Below are positions 44,316-53,350 of a DNA stretch of 54,193 nt, piece after piece. The stretch's first letter is position 1, and every line of letters starts with the position of its first letter. The translations under genes were made by a program, and so were the position numbers. The stretch comes from Alistipes sp. (GTDB lineage Bacteria > Bacteroidota > Bacteroidia > Bacteroidales > Rikenellaceae): NCBI GenBank assembly GCA_017937765.1, contig JAGBCY010000031.1, forward strand, positions 1 to 54,193, written 5' to 3'. Below the pieces are notes generated by a model. The model was not told the DNA's origin. It worked only from the letters and a program-made list of their open reading frames with translations, and made no database searches.

Positions 44316-47141
44316 ATGGCTAAGAAGCTGATAGAGGTAACGGGTGCAAGGGTGCATAACCTGAAGAACGTGGATGTCGCCATCCCACGCGACTCGCTCG
44401 TCGTGATCACCGGCCTCTCGGGTTCGGGTAAGTCGTCGTTAGCCTTCGATACGATATATGCCGAGGGTCAGCGTCGTTATATGGAGACCTTGTCGGCTTA
44501 TGCCCGACAGTTCGTGGGTAATATGGAACGCCCCGATGTCGACCACATCACGGGTCTTAGTCCGGTTGTTGCAATCGAGCAGAAGACGACGAATAAGAAC
44601 CCGCGTTCGACCGTGGGCACCGTGACGGAGATTAACGATTTCTTGCGTCTGCTCTATGCTCGTGCTTCACGCGCCTACTCTCCGCATACGGGTGAGCCTA
44701 TGGTGCGCTACTCCGACGAGGAGATATGCCGCCTTATGATCGACGGCTTCGATGGCCGCAGGGTGGCATTCCTCGCACCGGTGGTCAGAGGACGTAAGGG
44801 CCACTACCGCGAGCTGTTCGAGACTATGTCGCGCAAGGGCTATATCTATGCCCGCATCGACGGCGAGATTCGCGAATTCTCGGCGGGCCTTAAACTCGAT
44901 AGATTTAAGATTCACACGATTGATATGGTCATCGACCGCCTTGTTGTTGGCGAGGCTCACCGCGAGCGTATGCTCTCGTCTATGGCCGAGGCTATGCGCC
45001 AGGGTAAGGGTACGATGATGCTCTATGACTACGCTACCGAGGGTTTGCGTTACTACTCACGTAACCTTATGTGTCCTACGACGGGTGTGGCCTTTGCCGA
45101 GCCCGAGCCCCATACCTTCTCGTTTAACTCGCCTAAGGGTGCTTGCCCCGAGTGTAACGGTCTGGGTGAGAGGGCTGTGTTCGATATGCGTAAGATTGTG
45201 CCCGATGGGTCGATGTCGCTGCGTGATGGCGGTATGGAGCCTTTGGGTAAGTACCATAATAATATGCTCTTTGCGATGATGGATATGCTGGGCCGTCGTT
45301 ACGACTTCACGCTTGACGACCCCATCGACACCATCTCGCAGGAGGGAATGAATGCCATACTCTATGGCGATTCGGAGCCTATGACCATCAACCTCTCGGA
45401 GTTCTCGTCGCTTGGTGGCAATCAGCTCTGCCAGTGGATGGGCCTCTCGGAGTGGATTATGCGCAATGTCGACGAGGAGTCGAAGCGCGGACAGAAGTGG
45501 CGCGACCAGTTCCTCGTGATGCAGACTTGCCTGGCGTGTGGTGGCTCGCGTCTAAAGCCCGAGTCGTTGCACTTCCGCATCGGAGATAAGAACATCGCCG
45601 AGGTGTCGGCACTCTCGATCCTCGAGTTTAGGGAGTGGATCGAGCATATCAACGAGTGGCTCAACGATAAGGAGCGTGCCATCGCCCGCGATATCGTCAA
45701 GGAGATTCGTGAGCGTGCAGGCTTCCTCGTAGACGTGGGTCTCGGTTACCTGTCGCTGTCGCGTGCGTCACGCACCATCTCGGGTGGCGAGGCGCAGCGC
45801 ATAAGGCTCGCAACGCAGATAGGCTCGAAGCTCGTCAACGTGCTCTATATCCTCGATGAGCCGAGTATCGGACTGCACCAGAGGGATAACCATCGACTAA
45901 TCGAGAGCCTTCGCAACCTACGCGACGTGGGTAACTCTGTCGTTGTCGTCGAGCACGACGAGGATATGATGCGCTCGGCCGACTACATCGTCGATGTCGG
46001 TCCGTTGGCGGGACGTCGCGGTGGTAAGATTGTGGCTGCCGGCACGTTCGAAGAGATATGTAAGAGTGATAGTATCACGGCCGATTACCTTACGGGACGT
46101 CGTAAGATCGAGCGCACGCAGCCGATAAGAGAGGGTAGTGGCGAGTGGCTCACGTTGCGTGGTGCCGAGGGCCACAACCTCAAGGGTGTCGACGTGAGGA
46201 TTCCGCTCGGTAAGCTCGTATGCGTCACGGGAGTCTCGGGCTCGGGCAAGTCGTCGCTTATCAACGGTACGCTGCGTCCAATCCTTTCGCGCTTGTTGTA
46301 TCGCTCACTGGATCAACCGCTTAAGTACGAGGCGTTGGAGGGCGTCGAGGCTATCGACAAACTCGTCGTTGTCGATCAGTCGCCCATTGGTCGTACGCCG
46401 CGAAGTAACCCCGCAACCTACACAAACGTCTTTGCCGACATACGTAAGCTCTTCGAGCAGACGCCTGATGCCCAGATTCGTGGATATAAGGCCGGTCGCT
46501 TCTCGTTCAACGTCAAGGGTGGTCGCTGCGAGGAGTGTCGCGGTGCAGGTCACCAAACCATCGAGATGAACTTCCTGCCCGACGTCTATGTTAAGTGCAG
46601 GGCTTGTGGTGGTCGTCGTTATAATCGTGAGACTCTGGAGGTTAAATATAAGGGTAAGAGCATCAACGATGTGTTGGATATGACGATAAATATGGCCGTA
46701 GAGTTCTTCGAGCATATCCCCTCGATATACCAGAAACTGCGCGCCATTCAGGAGGTGGGCCTCGGATATCTCACGTTGGGTCAGCCCTGCACGACGCTCT
46801 CGGGTGGTGAGTCGCAGCGCATAAAGCTCGCTACGGAGCTGGCTAAGCGCGATACGGGGCGTACGCTCTATATCCTCGATGAGCCCACCACGGGTCTCCA
46901 TTTTGAGGATATACGTCAGTTGCTCGGTGTGATTAATCGTCTGGTCGATTGTGGAAATACGGCCATTGTCATCGAGCATAATTTGGATGTTGTGAAGGTC
47001 GCCGACTGGATCATTGATATGGGGCCTGAGGGTGGTAACGGTGGTGGCCGTGTCGTTGCCGAGGGAACGCCCGAGGATATTATGCGGGTTGAGTCGAGCT
47101 ATACGGGTCAGTATCTGCTTAAGCTCTTGGAACATAAATAA
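44316..47141 (+). CDS. uvrA: UvrABC excinuclease subunit A
   Basis: 941 aa, full length. Two ABC ATPase modules, with [14 protein letters not shown] (about 32-45) and [14 protein letters not shown], signature motifs SGGEAQRI and SGGESQRI, and Walker [13 protein letters not shown] and [12 protein letters not shown]. Zinc modules: [18 protein letters not shown] paired with CRACGGRR, and a first module reading CPTTG...CPECNGLG, missing one Cys of the usual four. It scans DNA for damage with UvrB. A UUCG-loop terminator follows. Confidence 0.97.
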   Translation: MAKKLIEVTGARVHNLKNVDVAIPRDSLVVITGLSGSGKSSLAFDTIYAEGQRRYMETLSAYARQFVGNMERPDVDHITGLSPVVAIEQKTTNKNPRSTVGTVTEINDFLRLLYARASRAYSPHTGEPMVRYSDEEICRLMIDGFDGRRVAFLAPVVRGRKGHYRELFETMSRKGYIYARIDGEIREFSAGLKLDRFKIHTIDMVIDRLVVGEAHRERMLSSMAEAMRQGKGTMMLYDYATEGLRYYSRNLMCPTTGVAFAEPEPHTFSFNSPKGACPECNGLGERAVFDMRKIVPDGSMSLRDGGMEPLGKYHNNMLFAMMDMLGRRYDFTLDDPIDTISQEGMNAILYGDSEPMTINLSEFSSLGGNQLCQWMGLSEWIMRNVDEESKRGQKWRDQFLVMQTCLACGGSRLKPESLHFRIGDKNIAEVSALSILEFREWIEHINEWLNDKERAIARDIVKEIRERAGFLVDVGLGYLSLSRASRTISGGEAQRIRLATQIGSKLVNVLYILDEPSIGLHQRDNHRLIESLRNLRDVGNSVVVVEHDEDMMRSADYIVDVGPLAGRRGGKIVAAGTFEEICKSDSITADYLTGRRKIERTQPIREGSGEWLTLRGAEGHNLKGVDVRIPLGKLVCVTGVSGSGKSSLINGTLRPILSRLLYRSLDQPLKYEALEGVEAIDKLVVVDQSPIGRTPRSNPATYTNVFADIRKLFEQTPDAQIRGYKAGRFSFNVKGGRCEECRGAGHQTIEMNFLPDVYVKCRACGGRRYNRETLEVKYKGKSINDVLDMTINMAVEFFEHIPSIYQKLRAIQEVGLGYLTLGQPCTTLSGGESQRIKLATELAKRDTGRTLYILDEPTTGLHFEDIRQLLGVINRLVDCGNTAIVIEHNLDVVKVADWIIDMGPEGGNGGGRVVAEGTPEDIMRVESSYTGQYLLKLLEHK

Positions 47142-47160
47142 TTCCGTGCAGTTGCTGCGA

Positions 47161-47188
47161 AAAAAAGAGGCTTTCGAGCCTCTTTTTT
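47161..47188. terminator. Bidirectional terminator with TTCG loop
   Basis: AAAAAAGAGGCT (47161-47172), TTCG, AGCCTCTTTTTT (47177-47188). It serves uvrA and, on the other strand, the DUF4251 gene whose stop codon abuts it. Confidence 0.92.
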
Positions 47189-47749
47189 TTATATCGCGAA
47201 GATATTTCCGGAGTACTGTACGCTGTTGTAGAATGGCGACGAGAGGGTGAGGAGTGCACCTCCGTAGCGCGAGTATATCTCGAGTGAGAAGGTGTAGTCG
47301 GTCGACGAGAACATCGTCGAGCGGAAGGTTATGTGCCAGCCATCGTTGGTCTGCTCGGCGGTGTAACCCTCGACCATCGGCAACACGTAGTTGAATACCA
47401 CGGGGTAGTAGGGCGGAGTATAGCCCTTGAGGTAGGGTAGACAGACATCCACCGCCTGGCTCCAGACCACGATCTCGTAGGACGGGTTCATAAGGTTTCG
47501 TGTCATTCCTCCGGGGAGCTGTTGCATAGTCTGAGGCACGAAGCGGTAGTTGTGCGAGAGTACGAGCGAGTCGACGAAACGCTCGTAGGCCGCAAGACGC
47601 TCGGCGCGACGTTGTTGGCGTGCCTCCTGCTGTGCTGTGCGCGTGGCATTTTTTGCGGCTGTGGTGTCGCTCTGCGCCTCGATACTGATGACTATGCCGA
47701 GGATGAGCATAGCGATAATAGATAGGGTGGTGATAAATGATCGTTTCAT
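47189..47749 (-). CDS. DUF4251 secreted protein
   Basis: 186 aa from MKRSFITTL; the upstream frame (to 47797) adds residues that do not look like a signal peptide. The signal sequence runs to about residue 25 (SIEAQ). An Arg/Ala-rich helix (about 32-55) leads to the DUF4251 domain, starting FVDSLVLSHNYRFVPQTM and ending NSVQYSGNIFAI. Members are Bacteroidota envelope proteins of unknown function. The gene stands alone between two terminators. Confidence 0.88.
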   Translation of the reverse strand: MKRSFITTLSIIAMLILGIVISIEAQSDTTAAKNATRTAQQEARQQRRAERLAAYERFVDSLVLSHNYRFVPQTMQQLPGGMTRNLMNPSYEIVVWSQAVDVCLPYLKGYTPPYYPVVFNYVLPMVEGYTAEQTNDGWHITFRSTMFSSTDYTFSLEIYSRYGGALLTLSSPFYNSVQYSGNIFAI

Positions 47750-47801
47750 AGGCATAATGTTTAGTACGCCTCGTATGAAGCAAACACTATACCACAAAAA
47801 A

Positions 47802-47830
47802 TGAGCACCGAGAACTATGCCCGGTGCTCA
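47802..47830 (-). terminator. Rho-independent terminator of the symporter gene
   Basis: On the minus strand TGAGCACCG (47822-47830) pairs with CGGTGCTCA (47802-47810), and a T-rich run follows. It lies 20 bases past the symporter stop. Confidence 0.88.
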
Positions 47831-47850
47831 CCATAATATAAAAGGTGTCG

Positions 47851-49071
47851 CTATCGCTTGACAAACCTGTCGACCACGGCGGTACAAGCGGCATCACCCG
47901 TGATGTTCAGCGTCGTACGAATCATATCGAAGATACGGTCGAGGGCGTAGAATAGAGGTAGACCCTCAAGCGGGATGTTTGCAGCAACAAGCACCGCAGC
48001 GGCCAAGAGCGTAGGACCGGGCACTCCCGCCTGGCCGATGGCTCCGAGTGCGCAGACGATCGTTATGGATACGTAGTCGGCCATCGTGAGGTCGATGCCG
48101 TAGAACTGGGCAAAGAATGTTGCCAGCAACGCGTAGTAGATGGCGTTACCCGACATATTGATCGTAGCACCGAGCGGAAGAACAAATCCCGATGTCTGCT
48201 TCGAGATACCCATCTCGTCGCACGCCTCCATATTCACTGGTAGCGTAGCGAGTGACGAAGCGGTAGAGAACGACACTACCTGAGGCTTGATCATCGCACG
48301 GAAATACTTGCCAAGCGGCACGCGTGAGAAGAGTGCGATTGTGAGCGGATAGAGACCCAGACCGATGATAACCACGGCGATAAGATCTATCCAGAGCACG
48401 TTTGCTACCTGAATAAGGATATCGAAACCGAAGGTTCCGGTGGCATCGGCGATAAGACCAAAGACACCAAACGGGGCTACGAGCATAACCTTGCCGATAC
48501 ACCAGATGAGTGCGTCGAGGATGATGTTCAGTCCGTTTGTGATCTTGTGACGTTTCTCAGCAGCAAGCGACGATACGCCAAAGCCGAAGAATAGACCGAA
48601 GATGATGATCTGAAGGATATCTCCCTTAGCCAATGCCTCGATGGGATTGGCTGGAATCATACCTATCACCGTGTCCCAGAAGCCCATAGGCGCAGGTGTT
48701 GCGCTGGTGGCGTCAACCGTCTCGGCAGCCGAGGCAAGCGATATCAAGGCTGTGTGGTCGACCGAGGCTCCGGGCTGGAATAACTCGCCGAGGAAGAGGG
48801 CCACAGCGATTGATATGATCGTAGTAACAATCATATAACCAATGCTTAGGCCGCCAATAAGTCCTGCCGACTTGGTCTCGCCCAAGGCCGAAGCTCCGCT
48901 GATGATGGATACCAGCACGAGGGGCACGACAAGCATCTTGATAAGTTGGATAAAGAAGTCGCCTAAGGGTTTAAACACTGAGGCCTCGGGACCCATAAAT
49001 ATTCCCACGATGATACCTATGACCATCGCCACGATGATCCATAGGCCTAAGTTCTTCAATAGCTTTTTCAT
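47851..49071 (-). CDS. Dicarboxylate/amino acid:cation symporter (DAACS, GltP/DctA type)
   Basis: 406 aa with eight helices and two re-entrant loops. Typical motifs are FIQLIKMLVVPLVL (helix 2), a Ser-rich hairpin SFSTASSLATLPV and PLGATINMSGNAIYYAL, and GVPGPTLLAAAVL near the end. It imports glutamate, aspartate or C4-dicarboxylates with Na+ or H+. It carries its own terminator, and a -7 element (49093-49100) lies 22 bases upstream. Confidence 0.93.
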   Translation of the reverse strand: MKKLLKNLGLWIIVAMVIGIIVGIFMGPEASVFKPLGDFFIQLIKMLVVPLVLVSIISGASALGETKSAGLIGGLSIGYMIVTTIISIAVALFLGELFQPGASVDHTALISLASAAETVDATSATPAPMGFWDTVIGMIPANPIEALAKGDILQIIIFGLFFGFGVSSLAAEKRHKITNGLNIILDALIWCIGKVMLVAPFGVFGLIADATGTFGFDILIQVANVLWIDLIAVVIIGLGLYPLTIALFSRVPLGKYFRAMIKPQVVSFSTASSLATLPVNMEACDEMGISKQTSGFVLPLGATINMSGNAIYYALLATFFAQFYGIDLTMADYVSITIVCALGAIGQAGVPGPTLLAAAVLVAANIPLEGLPLFYALDRIFDMIRTTLNITGDAACTAVVDRFVKR

Positions 49072-49092
49072 CTACGCTTTAGTTTTATTCTA

Positions 49093-49100
49093 CAAAGATA
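49093..49100 (-). promoter_or_regulatory. -7 element for the symporter gene
   Basis: TATCTTTG on the minus strand. A second candidate, TATATTTG, lies at 49112-49119. Neither has a clean -33 box. Confidence 0.5.
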
Positions 49101-49174
49101 GTGTTTTTGACCAAATATACAATCCCAAGTGACAAAAATCGCGCATCGTAGTGCGAATATTGCGATAAATGTAG

Positions 49175-49182
49175 TAACTTTG
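49175..49182 (+). promoter_or_regulatory. -7 element for the sirtuin gene
   Basis: TAACTTTG fits TAnnTTTG and ends 16 bases before the start codon. No clear -33 box. Confidence 0.5.
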
Positions 49183-49198
49183 GAAAAACTTATGAGCT

Positions 49199-49906
49199 AT
49201 GAACAGAAAGAAGATTGTTGTATTTACGGGCGCGGGAGTGAGTGCCGATAGCGGCATTGCCACGTTCCGTGACTCGGATGGTCTCTGGGCAAACTACCGC
49301 ATCGAGGAGGTATGCACGCCCGAGGCACTTAAGCATAACCGCGCTAAGGTTGTAGAGTTCTATAACCTTCGCCGCAAGGAGTCGCTTACGAAGCGACCCA
49401 ATGCTGGGCACCTCGCAATCGCCTCGATGGAGGAGTGGGCCGATGTTGAGGTCATCACGCAGAACGTGGATAACCTCCACGAGCAGGCAGGATCATCGCG
49501 CGTGCTCCACCTCCACGGCGAGCTGATGAAGCTGCGCTCGGAGCGTAATCCCGATCTAATTTATCCGATTGAGGGTTGGGAGCAGAGGCTTGATGCCACG
49601 GCCGAGGATGGCGCACCCTTACGTCCGCATATCGTCTTCTTTGGTGAGTCGGTGCCTATGTTCGACCCCGCGTGCAAGGTGGTAGCGGAGGCCGACATAC
49701 TCATCGTTGTAGGCACGTCGCTTGCGGTATATCCTGCAGCATCGCTTGTCTATTACGTGCGCGACCGTCAGGTGCCTATCTACCTCGTCGACCCGGGTAA
49801 TCCCGATACGGCGATGATGCGTAACCCGCTCACGCATATCAAGGAACGCGGTGCTGTTGGTGTGCCACAACTCGTTGAACAGCTGCGAAATGAGCTTGCG
49901 AAGTAG
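49199..49906 (+). CDS. NAD-dependent protein deacylase (sirtuin, class III-like) lacking zinc cysteines
   Basis: 235 aa Sir2 family. The NAD site reads GAGVSADSGIATFRD (11-25), TQNVD (87-91) and catalytic His106 in HLHGE. Tyr55 and Arg58 in FYNLRR match the Tyr-x-x-Arg pair that lets SIRT5 and CobB-type enzymes remove succinyl and malonyl groups. The zinc ribbon normally after HLHG has no CxxC: only two Cys exist in the protein (39 and 159). It overlaps the next gene by 17 bases. Confidence 0.92.
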   Translation: MNRKKIVVFTGAGVSADSGIATFRDSDGLWANYRIEEVCTPEALKHNRAKVVEFYNLRRKESLTKRPNAGHLAIASMEEWADVEVITQNVDNLHEQAGSSRVLHLHGELMKLRSERNPDLIYPIEGWEQRLDATAEDGAPLRPHIVFFGESVPMFDPACKVVAEADILIVVGTSLAVYPAASLVYYVRDRQVPIYLVDPGNPDTAMMRNPLTHIKERGAVGVPQLVEQLRNELAK

Positions 49907-50408
49907 GGCTGAAGAGCGTGCCGCAGAGCTACTGAAGTTTTGTCGCACGGAGGGCTATAATACACGGATAGCCCTCCTTGTAGACCTCGCGCGCCATTCG
50001 GGACGTCGCCGTTTTGTGGCGTGGGACTTCGAGCGAAATGCACCAATATTTACGTGTCCTGTGAGCCACGGCAGTGGCTCGCAACGTCCGCACCTCCGCA
50101 GTGCCTATGCCCGCCTTTCGAACGAGGATGGCTCGCATCTGTCATCCGAGGGCCGAGCCCTTGTTTCGGAACGCTACGAGGGTCGTTATGGCGTGGCCTA
50201 TCGACTCGATGGCTTAGAGGCTACAAATTCGAACCTGCGCTCGCGCTGTGTGGTTCTCCACGGCTGGGAGCATACCACTTCGTTTCCAATCTGGCCCATT
50301 GCCACGGCGGGTAGCTTTGGCTGTCCTGTGCTGTCGCGTAGGATGATGGCGTGTGTCGACGAGTTGCTCCGCAATGAACGGTGTGTCGTTATCGAACTTT
50401 TCCGCTGA
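49890..50408 (+). CDS. L,D-transpeptidase-like protein (YkuD_2 type) without visible signal peptide
   Basis: 172 aa from MSLRSRAEER, the first Met that fits an overlap with the sirtuin end; the frame extends to 49851. The catalytic domain shows HGSG (60-63), HGW (124-126) and SFGCPVLS (142-149, Cys145). This matches the murein L,D-transpeptidase catalytic-domain family (cross-linking of peptidoglycan stems through a Cys thioester). Such proteins are usually exported, but no hydrophobic leader is present in either start version. It may be cytosolic or translocated otherwise, or the gene has lost its 5' end. Confidence 0.82.
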   Translation: MSLRSRAEERAAELLKFCRTEGYNTRIALLVDLARHSGRRRFVAWDFERNAPIFTCPVSHGSGSQRPHLRSAYARLSNEDGSHLSSEGRALVSERYEGRYGVAYRLDGLEATNSNLRSRCVVLHGWEHTTSFPIWPIATAGSFGCPVLSRRMMACVDELLRNERCVVIELFR

Positions 50409-50412
50409 AATG

Positions 50413-50444
50413 TTTGAATATTTAAAAAAAGTTTTCTACCTTTG
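50413..50444 (+). promoter_or_regulatory. Promoter for the small lipoprotein gene
   Basis: TTTG (50413-50416), 20-base spacer, TACCTTTG (50437-50444): full consensus. The 5' leader is about 79 bases. Confidence 0.78.
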
Positions 50445-50527
50445 TATTAATGATTGGGTGTCGTGTTTGGGTATCGCGGTGCTCGTCGGATGCAAACAGT
50501 TAAAAATCAAATAAAAACTAAGAGACT

Positions 50528-50890
50528 ATGAAGAGACTTGGAGCTATGCTCGTAGCACTCGTGTCGGTTGTGTTGCTTGCAGGATGTAGCGTATCATCTA
50601 ACCACACTGAGAATCTCAACCTCGTACAGACTAATGTCGTATTGCAGGAGGATAACTTCCACATTGTTAAGACCGTGACTGCTGAGGCATCGCAGGCTTA
50701 CATCTTTGGCATCGGCGGTATGAGCCGCAAGGCGTTGCGTGACAATGCTGTTGCTGAGCTCACCGAGAAGGCTCGCCTCACTGGCTCGCAGGCCTTGATT
50801 AACGTGACGGTTAAGTCGGATGTTCAGGTAGTTCTTTTCTGGACTAAGACCACTATGCGTGCTTACGGTACTGTTGTAGAGTTTGAGTAG
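50528..50890 (+). CDS. Small lipoprotein of a Bacteroidota-type family
   Basis: 120 aa. The lipobox LLAGC places lipidated Cys at 20. The mature part has NLVQTNVVLQEDNFHIVKTV and GIGGMSRKALRDNAVAELTE, ending in a strand-rich AYGTVVEFE. I recall similar Bacteroidota lipoproteins listed under DUF6567, from memory only. No enzyme motif. The strong promoter and biased codons suggest good expression. A 16-bp hairpin terminator follows. Confidence 0.82.
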   Translation: MKRLGAMLVALVSVVLLAGCSVSSNHTENLNLVQTNVVLQEDNFHIVKTVTAEASQAYIFGIGGMSRKALRDNAVAELTEKARLTGSQALINVTVKSDVQVVLFWTKTTMRAYGTVVEFE

Positions 50891-50937
50891 CATATGGCGC
50901 GCTGCAAGGTGCTTGGCGCACGCTTGTGACGAATATA

Positions 50938-50975
50938 AATTTAGGGAGTTTAGCAATCGCTAAACTCCCTAAATT
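50938..50975 (+). terminator. Perfect 16-bp terminator hairpin
   Basis: AATTTAGGGAGTTTAG (50938-50953) pairs with CTAAACTCCCTAAATT (50960-50975), loop CAATCG. It ends the lipoprotein gene. The 82 bases beyond hold a minus-strand purine-rich tract (51003-51040) and no gene. Confidence 0.88.
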
Positions 50976-51057
50976 GTTAGTATTCATCGAACTAATAAAA
51001 CAGAAATCTCTCTGCTTTGCTCTCGACTCCGCTGCGCTGTCTTACTGCCGGAATTCG

Positions 51058-52164
51058 CTACTTGAAGTAGATATCCAATAGCTCCTTGGCTGCAATGAAC
51101 GACGAGAGCTTGGCTTCCAAGACGCGTTGCTCGACATCGGCCATACGTGCCTCGACCTCGGGGTTGTTGTAGAAGCTCGACTTCAGCGTCTCGTTGATGG
51201 TCTCGTACATCCAATACTTATTCTGGCGGTTACGGTTCGAGGTGAAGTAGCCGTTGAGCTCGATGTGTTGCAAGTACTGCTCCACGCCCTGCCATACCTC
51301 CGCGAGACCTGTACCCTCGTGCGACGAGCAGGTGTAGACCTTGGGTCGCCACTCCGAGTCGGGCAGCGGGAAGAGCATCAACGCACCCTGATACTGAGCC
51401 TTAGCAAGCTCCGCCTTAGTGACATTCTCGCCATCGGCCTTGGTGATAACCATCATATCGGCCATCTCCATAATACCGCGCTTGATACCCTGGAGCTCGT
51501 CACCGGCACCAAAAATCTGAAGCATCATAAACATATCAACCATCGAGTGTACGGCTGTCTCCGACTGGCCAACACCCACCGTCTCGATAAAGATAACATC
51601 GTAGCCCGCAGCCTCGCACAAGACGATAGTCTCGCGGGTCTTACGTGCAACGCCTCCGAGCGAGCCTGCCGAGGGCGAGGGGCGCACGAAGATGTTGGGG
51701 TTGTGGCAGATGCTCTCCATACGTGTCTTATCGCCGAGGATCGAACCGCCGCTACGCTCCGACGAGGGGTCGATGGCAAGCACGGCGAGCTTGTGGTTGT
51801 ACGATGTAACCATATTACCGATAGCCTCGATGAAGCTCGACTTGCCGGCACCCGGAACGCCCGTGATACCGATACGTATCGAGCGACCAGAGTGGGGTAG
51901 ACATCGTTCGATAATCTCCTGAGCCTGAGCATAGTGCGTAGGGTTGTTGCTCTCGATAAGAGTTATGGCCTGCGCCAGTATTGTGATGTTGCCCTTGAGG
52001 ATTCCGTCGACGTACTCGTCGGTAGTCATCTCGCGACGCTTGCGACGCACGAAGTAGGGGTTGACAACGGGCTTATCCTCCACGCCGGCGGTCACATTCA
52101 GTGCGCTATCGTGGTGAGCATCGAGGTACTCTTTCTCGTAGTGTTCTATCTTTGTATATGACAT
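51058..52164 (-). CDS. meaB: Methylmalonyl-CoA mutase-associated GTPase MeaB
   Basis: 368 aa G3E-type GTPase that protects and reloads cobalamin-dependent methylmalonyl-CoA mutase. Walker A is GVPGAGKSS (102-110), and the Mg-binding DPSSERSGGSILGDKTRM and VITKADGEN (TKAD base motif) are present. The C-terminal helical part gives dimer contacts. It fits mce and mmdA encoded nearby on the other strand; the mutase genes themselves are not in the window. The thioredoxin-like gene is 17 bases upstream. Confidence 0.95.
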   Translation of the reverse strand: MSYTKIEHYEKEYLDAHHDSALNVTAGVEDKPVVNPYFVRRKRREMTTDEYVDGILKGNITILAQAITLIESNNPTHYAQAQEIIERCLPHSGRSIRIGITGVPGAGKSSFIEAIGNMVTSYNHKLAVLAIDPSSERSGGSILGDKTRMESICHNPNIFVRPSPSAGSLGGVARKTRETIVLCEAAGYDVIFIETVGVGQSETAVHSMVDMFMMLQIFGAGDELQGIKRGIMEMADMMVITKADGENVTKAELAKAQYQGALMLFPLPDSEWRPKVYTCSSHEGTGLAEVWQGVEQYLQHIELNGYFTSNRNRQNKYWMYETINETLKSSFYNNPEVEARMADVEQRVLEAKLSSFIAAKELLDIYFK

Positions 52165-52181
52165 AACTTTAGGTATTTACG

Positions 52182-52655
52182 CTATTTATCTGTAATTCGA
52201 TTTAGGGTCGAGGCAGTTAGCTGCTGCACGGCACCAAACCACTCGGTGCGCTTGTGCTTGGTGTCGTACACCACACAAAACGGCACGTAGTTTATGCCGA
52301 AGGACTTAAACGTGCGGTGGTCGAGGTCGTATGCCAATGTATACTTCACATCGCCCATCAACGTGGCTATCGCATCGTCGCAGCTCTGCACCTCTGCCGT
52401 GATTAGCACGATCTCCATCTCCTCGGCGAGGTTCGTGCTGAGGTTTGCCAACTCGCGCATCGCCACGTGGCAGGGCTCGCTCTCGGAGTGTATGAACAGG
52501 AGGCATATATATCCCTTTGCAGAGAGCTCGAGCTCATTGCCGAGTGGCGAGTCAACATCAATTTTAGGGATGCGCTCACCAAGGCGTATGCTCTGCGCAT
52601 CGGCATTGACGGCCGTGGCCACCGCGAGGGCGAGTATTAGGAGTAATCGTTTCAT
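52182..52655 (-). CDS. Secreted thioredoxin-fold protein with single active-site cysteine
   Basis: 157 aa from MKRLLLIL (the frame extends to 52700 without a better start). The signal peptide ends near ADAQ (21). A TlpA/AhpC-like core follows: FIHSESEPCHVAM carries Cys62 where a CxxC would normally be (here SEPC), and VPFCVVYD supplies the conserved cis-Pro. A one-Cys thioredoxin could act as a peroxiredoxin-like or isomerase-type protein; this is inferred. It is probably cotranscribed with meaB. Confidence 0.78.
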   Translation of the reverse strand: MKRLLLILALAVATAVNADAQSIRLGERIPKIDVDSPLGNELELSAKGYICLLFIHSESEPCHVAMRELANLSTNLAEEMEIVLITAEVQSCDDAIATLMGDVKYTLAYDLDHRTFKSFGINYVPFCVVYDTKHKRTEWFGAVQQLTASTLNRITDK

Positions 52656-52808
52656 CGTAGCTATACGGATTATTATGCGAAGGTAGCGAAAATTCTGCAA
52701 TTATCAATCTCTATCCCCATTTTTTTGTGGTATTGTCAAACATTTCTCCGCTAAATTGTGGGTCGTTTCGCGCGCACACAAAATATTTAAAAAAAAGAGG
52801 TCAAAATA

Positions 52809-52840
52809 TTTCGTCGTTTCAAAAAGTTGAAGTACCTTTG
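52809..52840 (+). promoter_or_regulatory. Promoter for mce
   Basis: TTTC (52809-52812), 20-base spacer, TACCTTTG (52833-52840). The leader to the mce start is about 70 bases and is A-rich at the end (AAAAACTAAACGCT before ATG). Confidence 0.65.
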
Positions 52841-52917
52841 GGTGATTTTTGTGGATTCAATTTTGAAAGGACAGCAATAAAAAAATATTAAGTTAAACTT
52901 TATAAAAACTAAACGCT

Positions 52918-53328
52918 ATGAAAGTATCGCACATTGAGCATCTCGGCATCGCCGTTAACAGCTTGGAGGAGGCAATTCCCTACTGGGAGAACGTATTGGG
53001 TCTTAAGTGTTACGCTATCGAGGAGGTAGCCGACCAGAAGGTTAAGACTGCATTCTTTATGCTTGGTCAGACCAAGATCGAGCTCTTGGAGCCCACCTCA
53101 CCCGAGTCAACCATCGCGAAGTATATCGAGAACAAGGGCGTAGGTATCCACCATATGGCTTTGGCTTGCGAGAATATCGAGGAGCAGTTGGCCGACGCTG
53201 AGGCTCACGGTATCCGTCTTATCGACAAGACTCCCCGTAAGGGTGCTGAGGGTCTCACCATCGCATTCCTTCACCCCAAGTCAACTCAGGGTATCCTTAC
53301 TGAGCTTTGCGAGAACAAGAATAAGTAA
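52918..53328 (+). CDS. mce: Methylmalonyl-CoA epimerase
   Basis: 136 aa, full length, VOC-fold metalloenzyme that interconverts (R)- and (S)-methylmalonyl-CoA. Its two beta-alpha-beta modules begin HIEHLGIAVNSLEEAI and GIHHMALACENIEEQL, with metal His residues at 8 and in GIHHM, and Glu residues in the IELLEPTSPES turn. Codon use is heavily biased. It feeds the decarboxylase encoded next; a structured repeat lies between them. Confidence 0.95.
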   Translation: MKVSHIEHLGIAVNSLEEAIPYWENVLGLKCYAIEEVADQKVKTAFFMLGQTKIELLEPTSPESTIAKYIENKGVGIHHMALACENIEEQLADAEAHGIRLIDKTPRKGAEGLTIAFLHPKSTQGILTELCENKNK

Positions 53329-53350
53329 TCTAATTTGGTTATCTTGGCGG

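Noticed and set aside
46305-47783. 492-aa antisense frame over the end of uvrA
   Set aside because: It runs across a terminator and two real genes, and the residues are typical of antisense translation.
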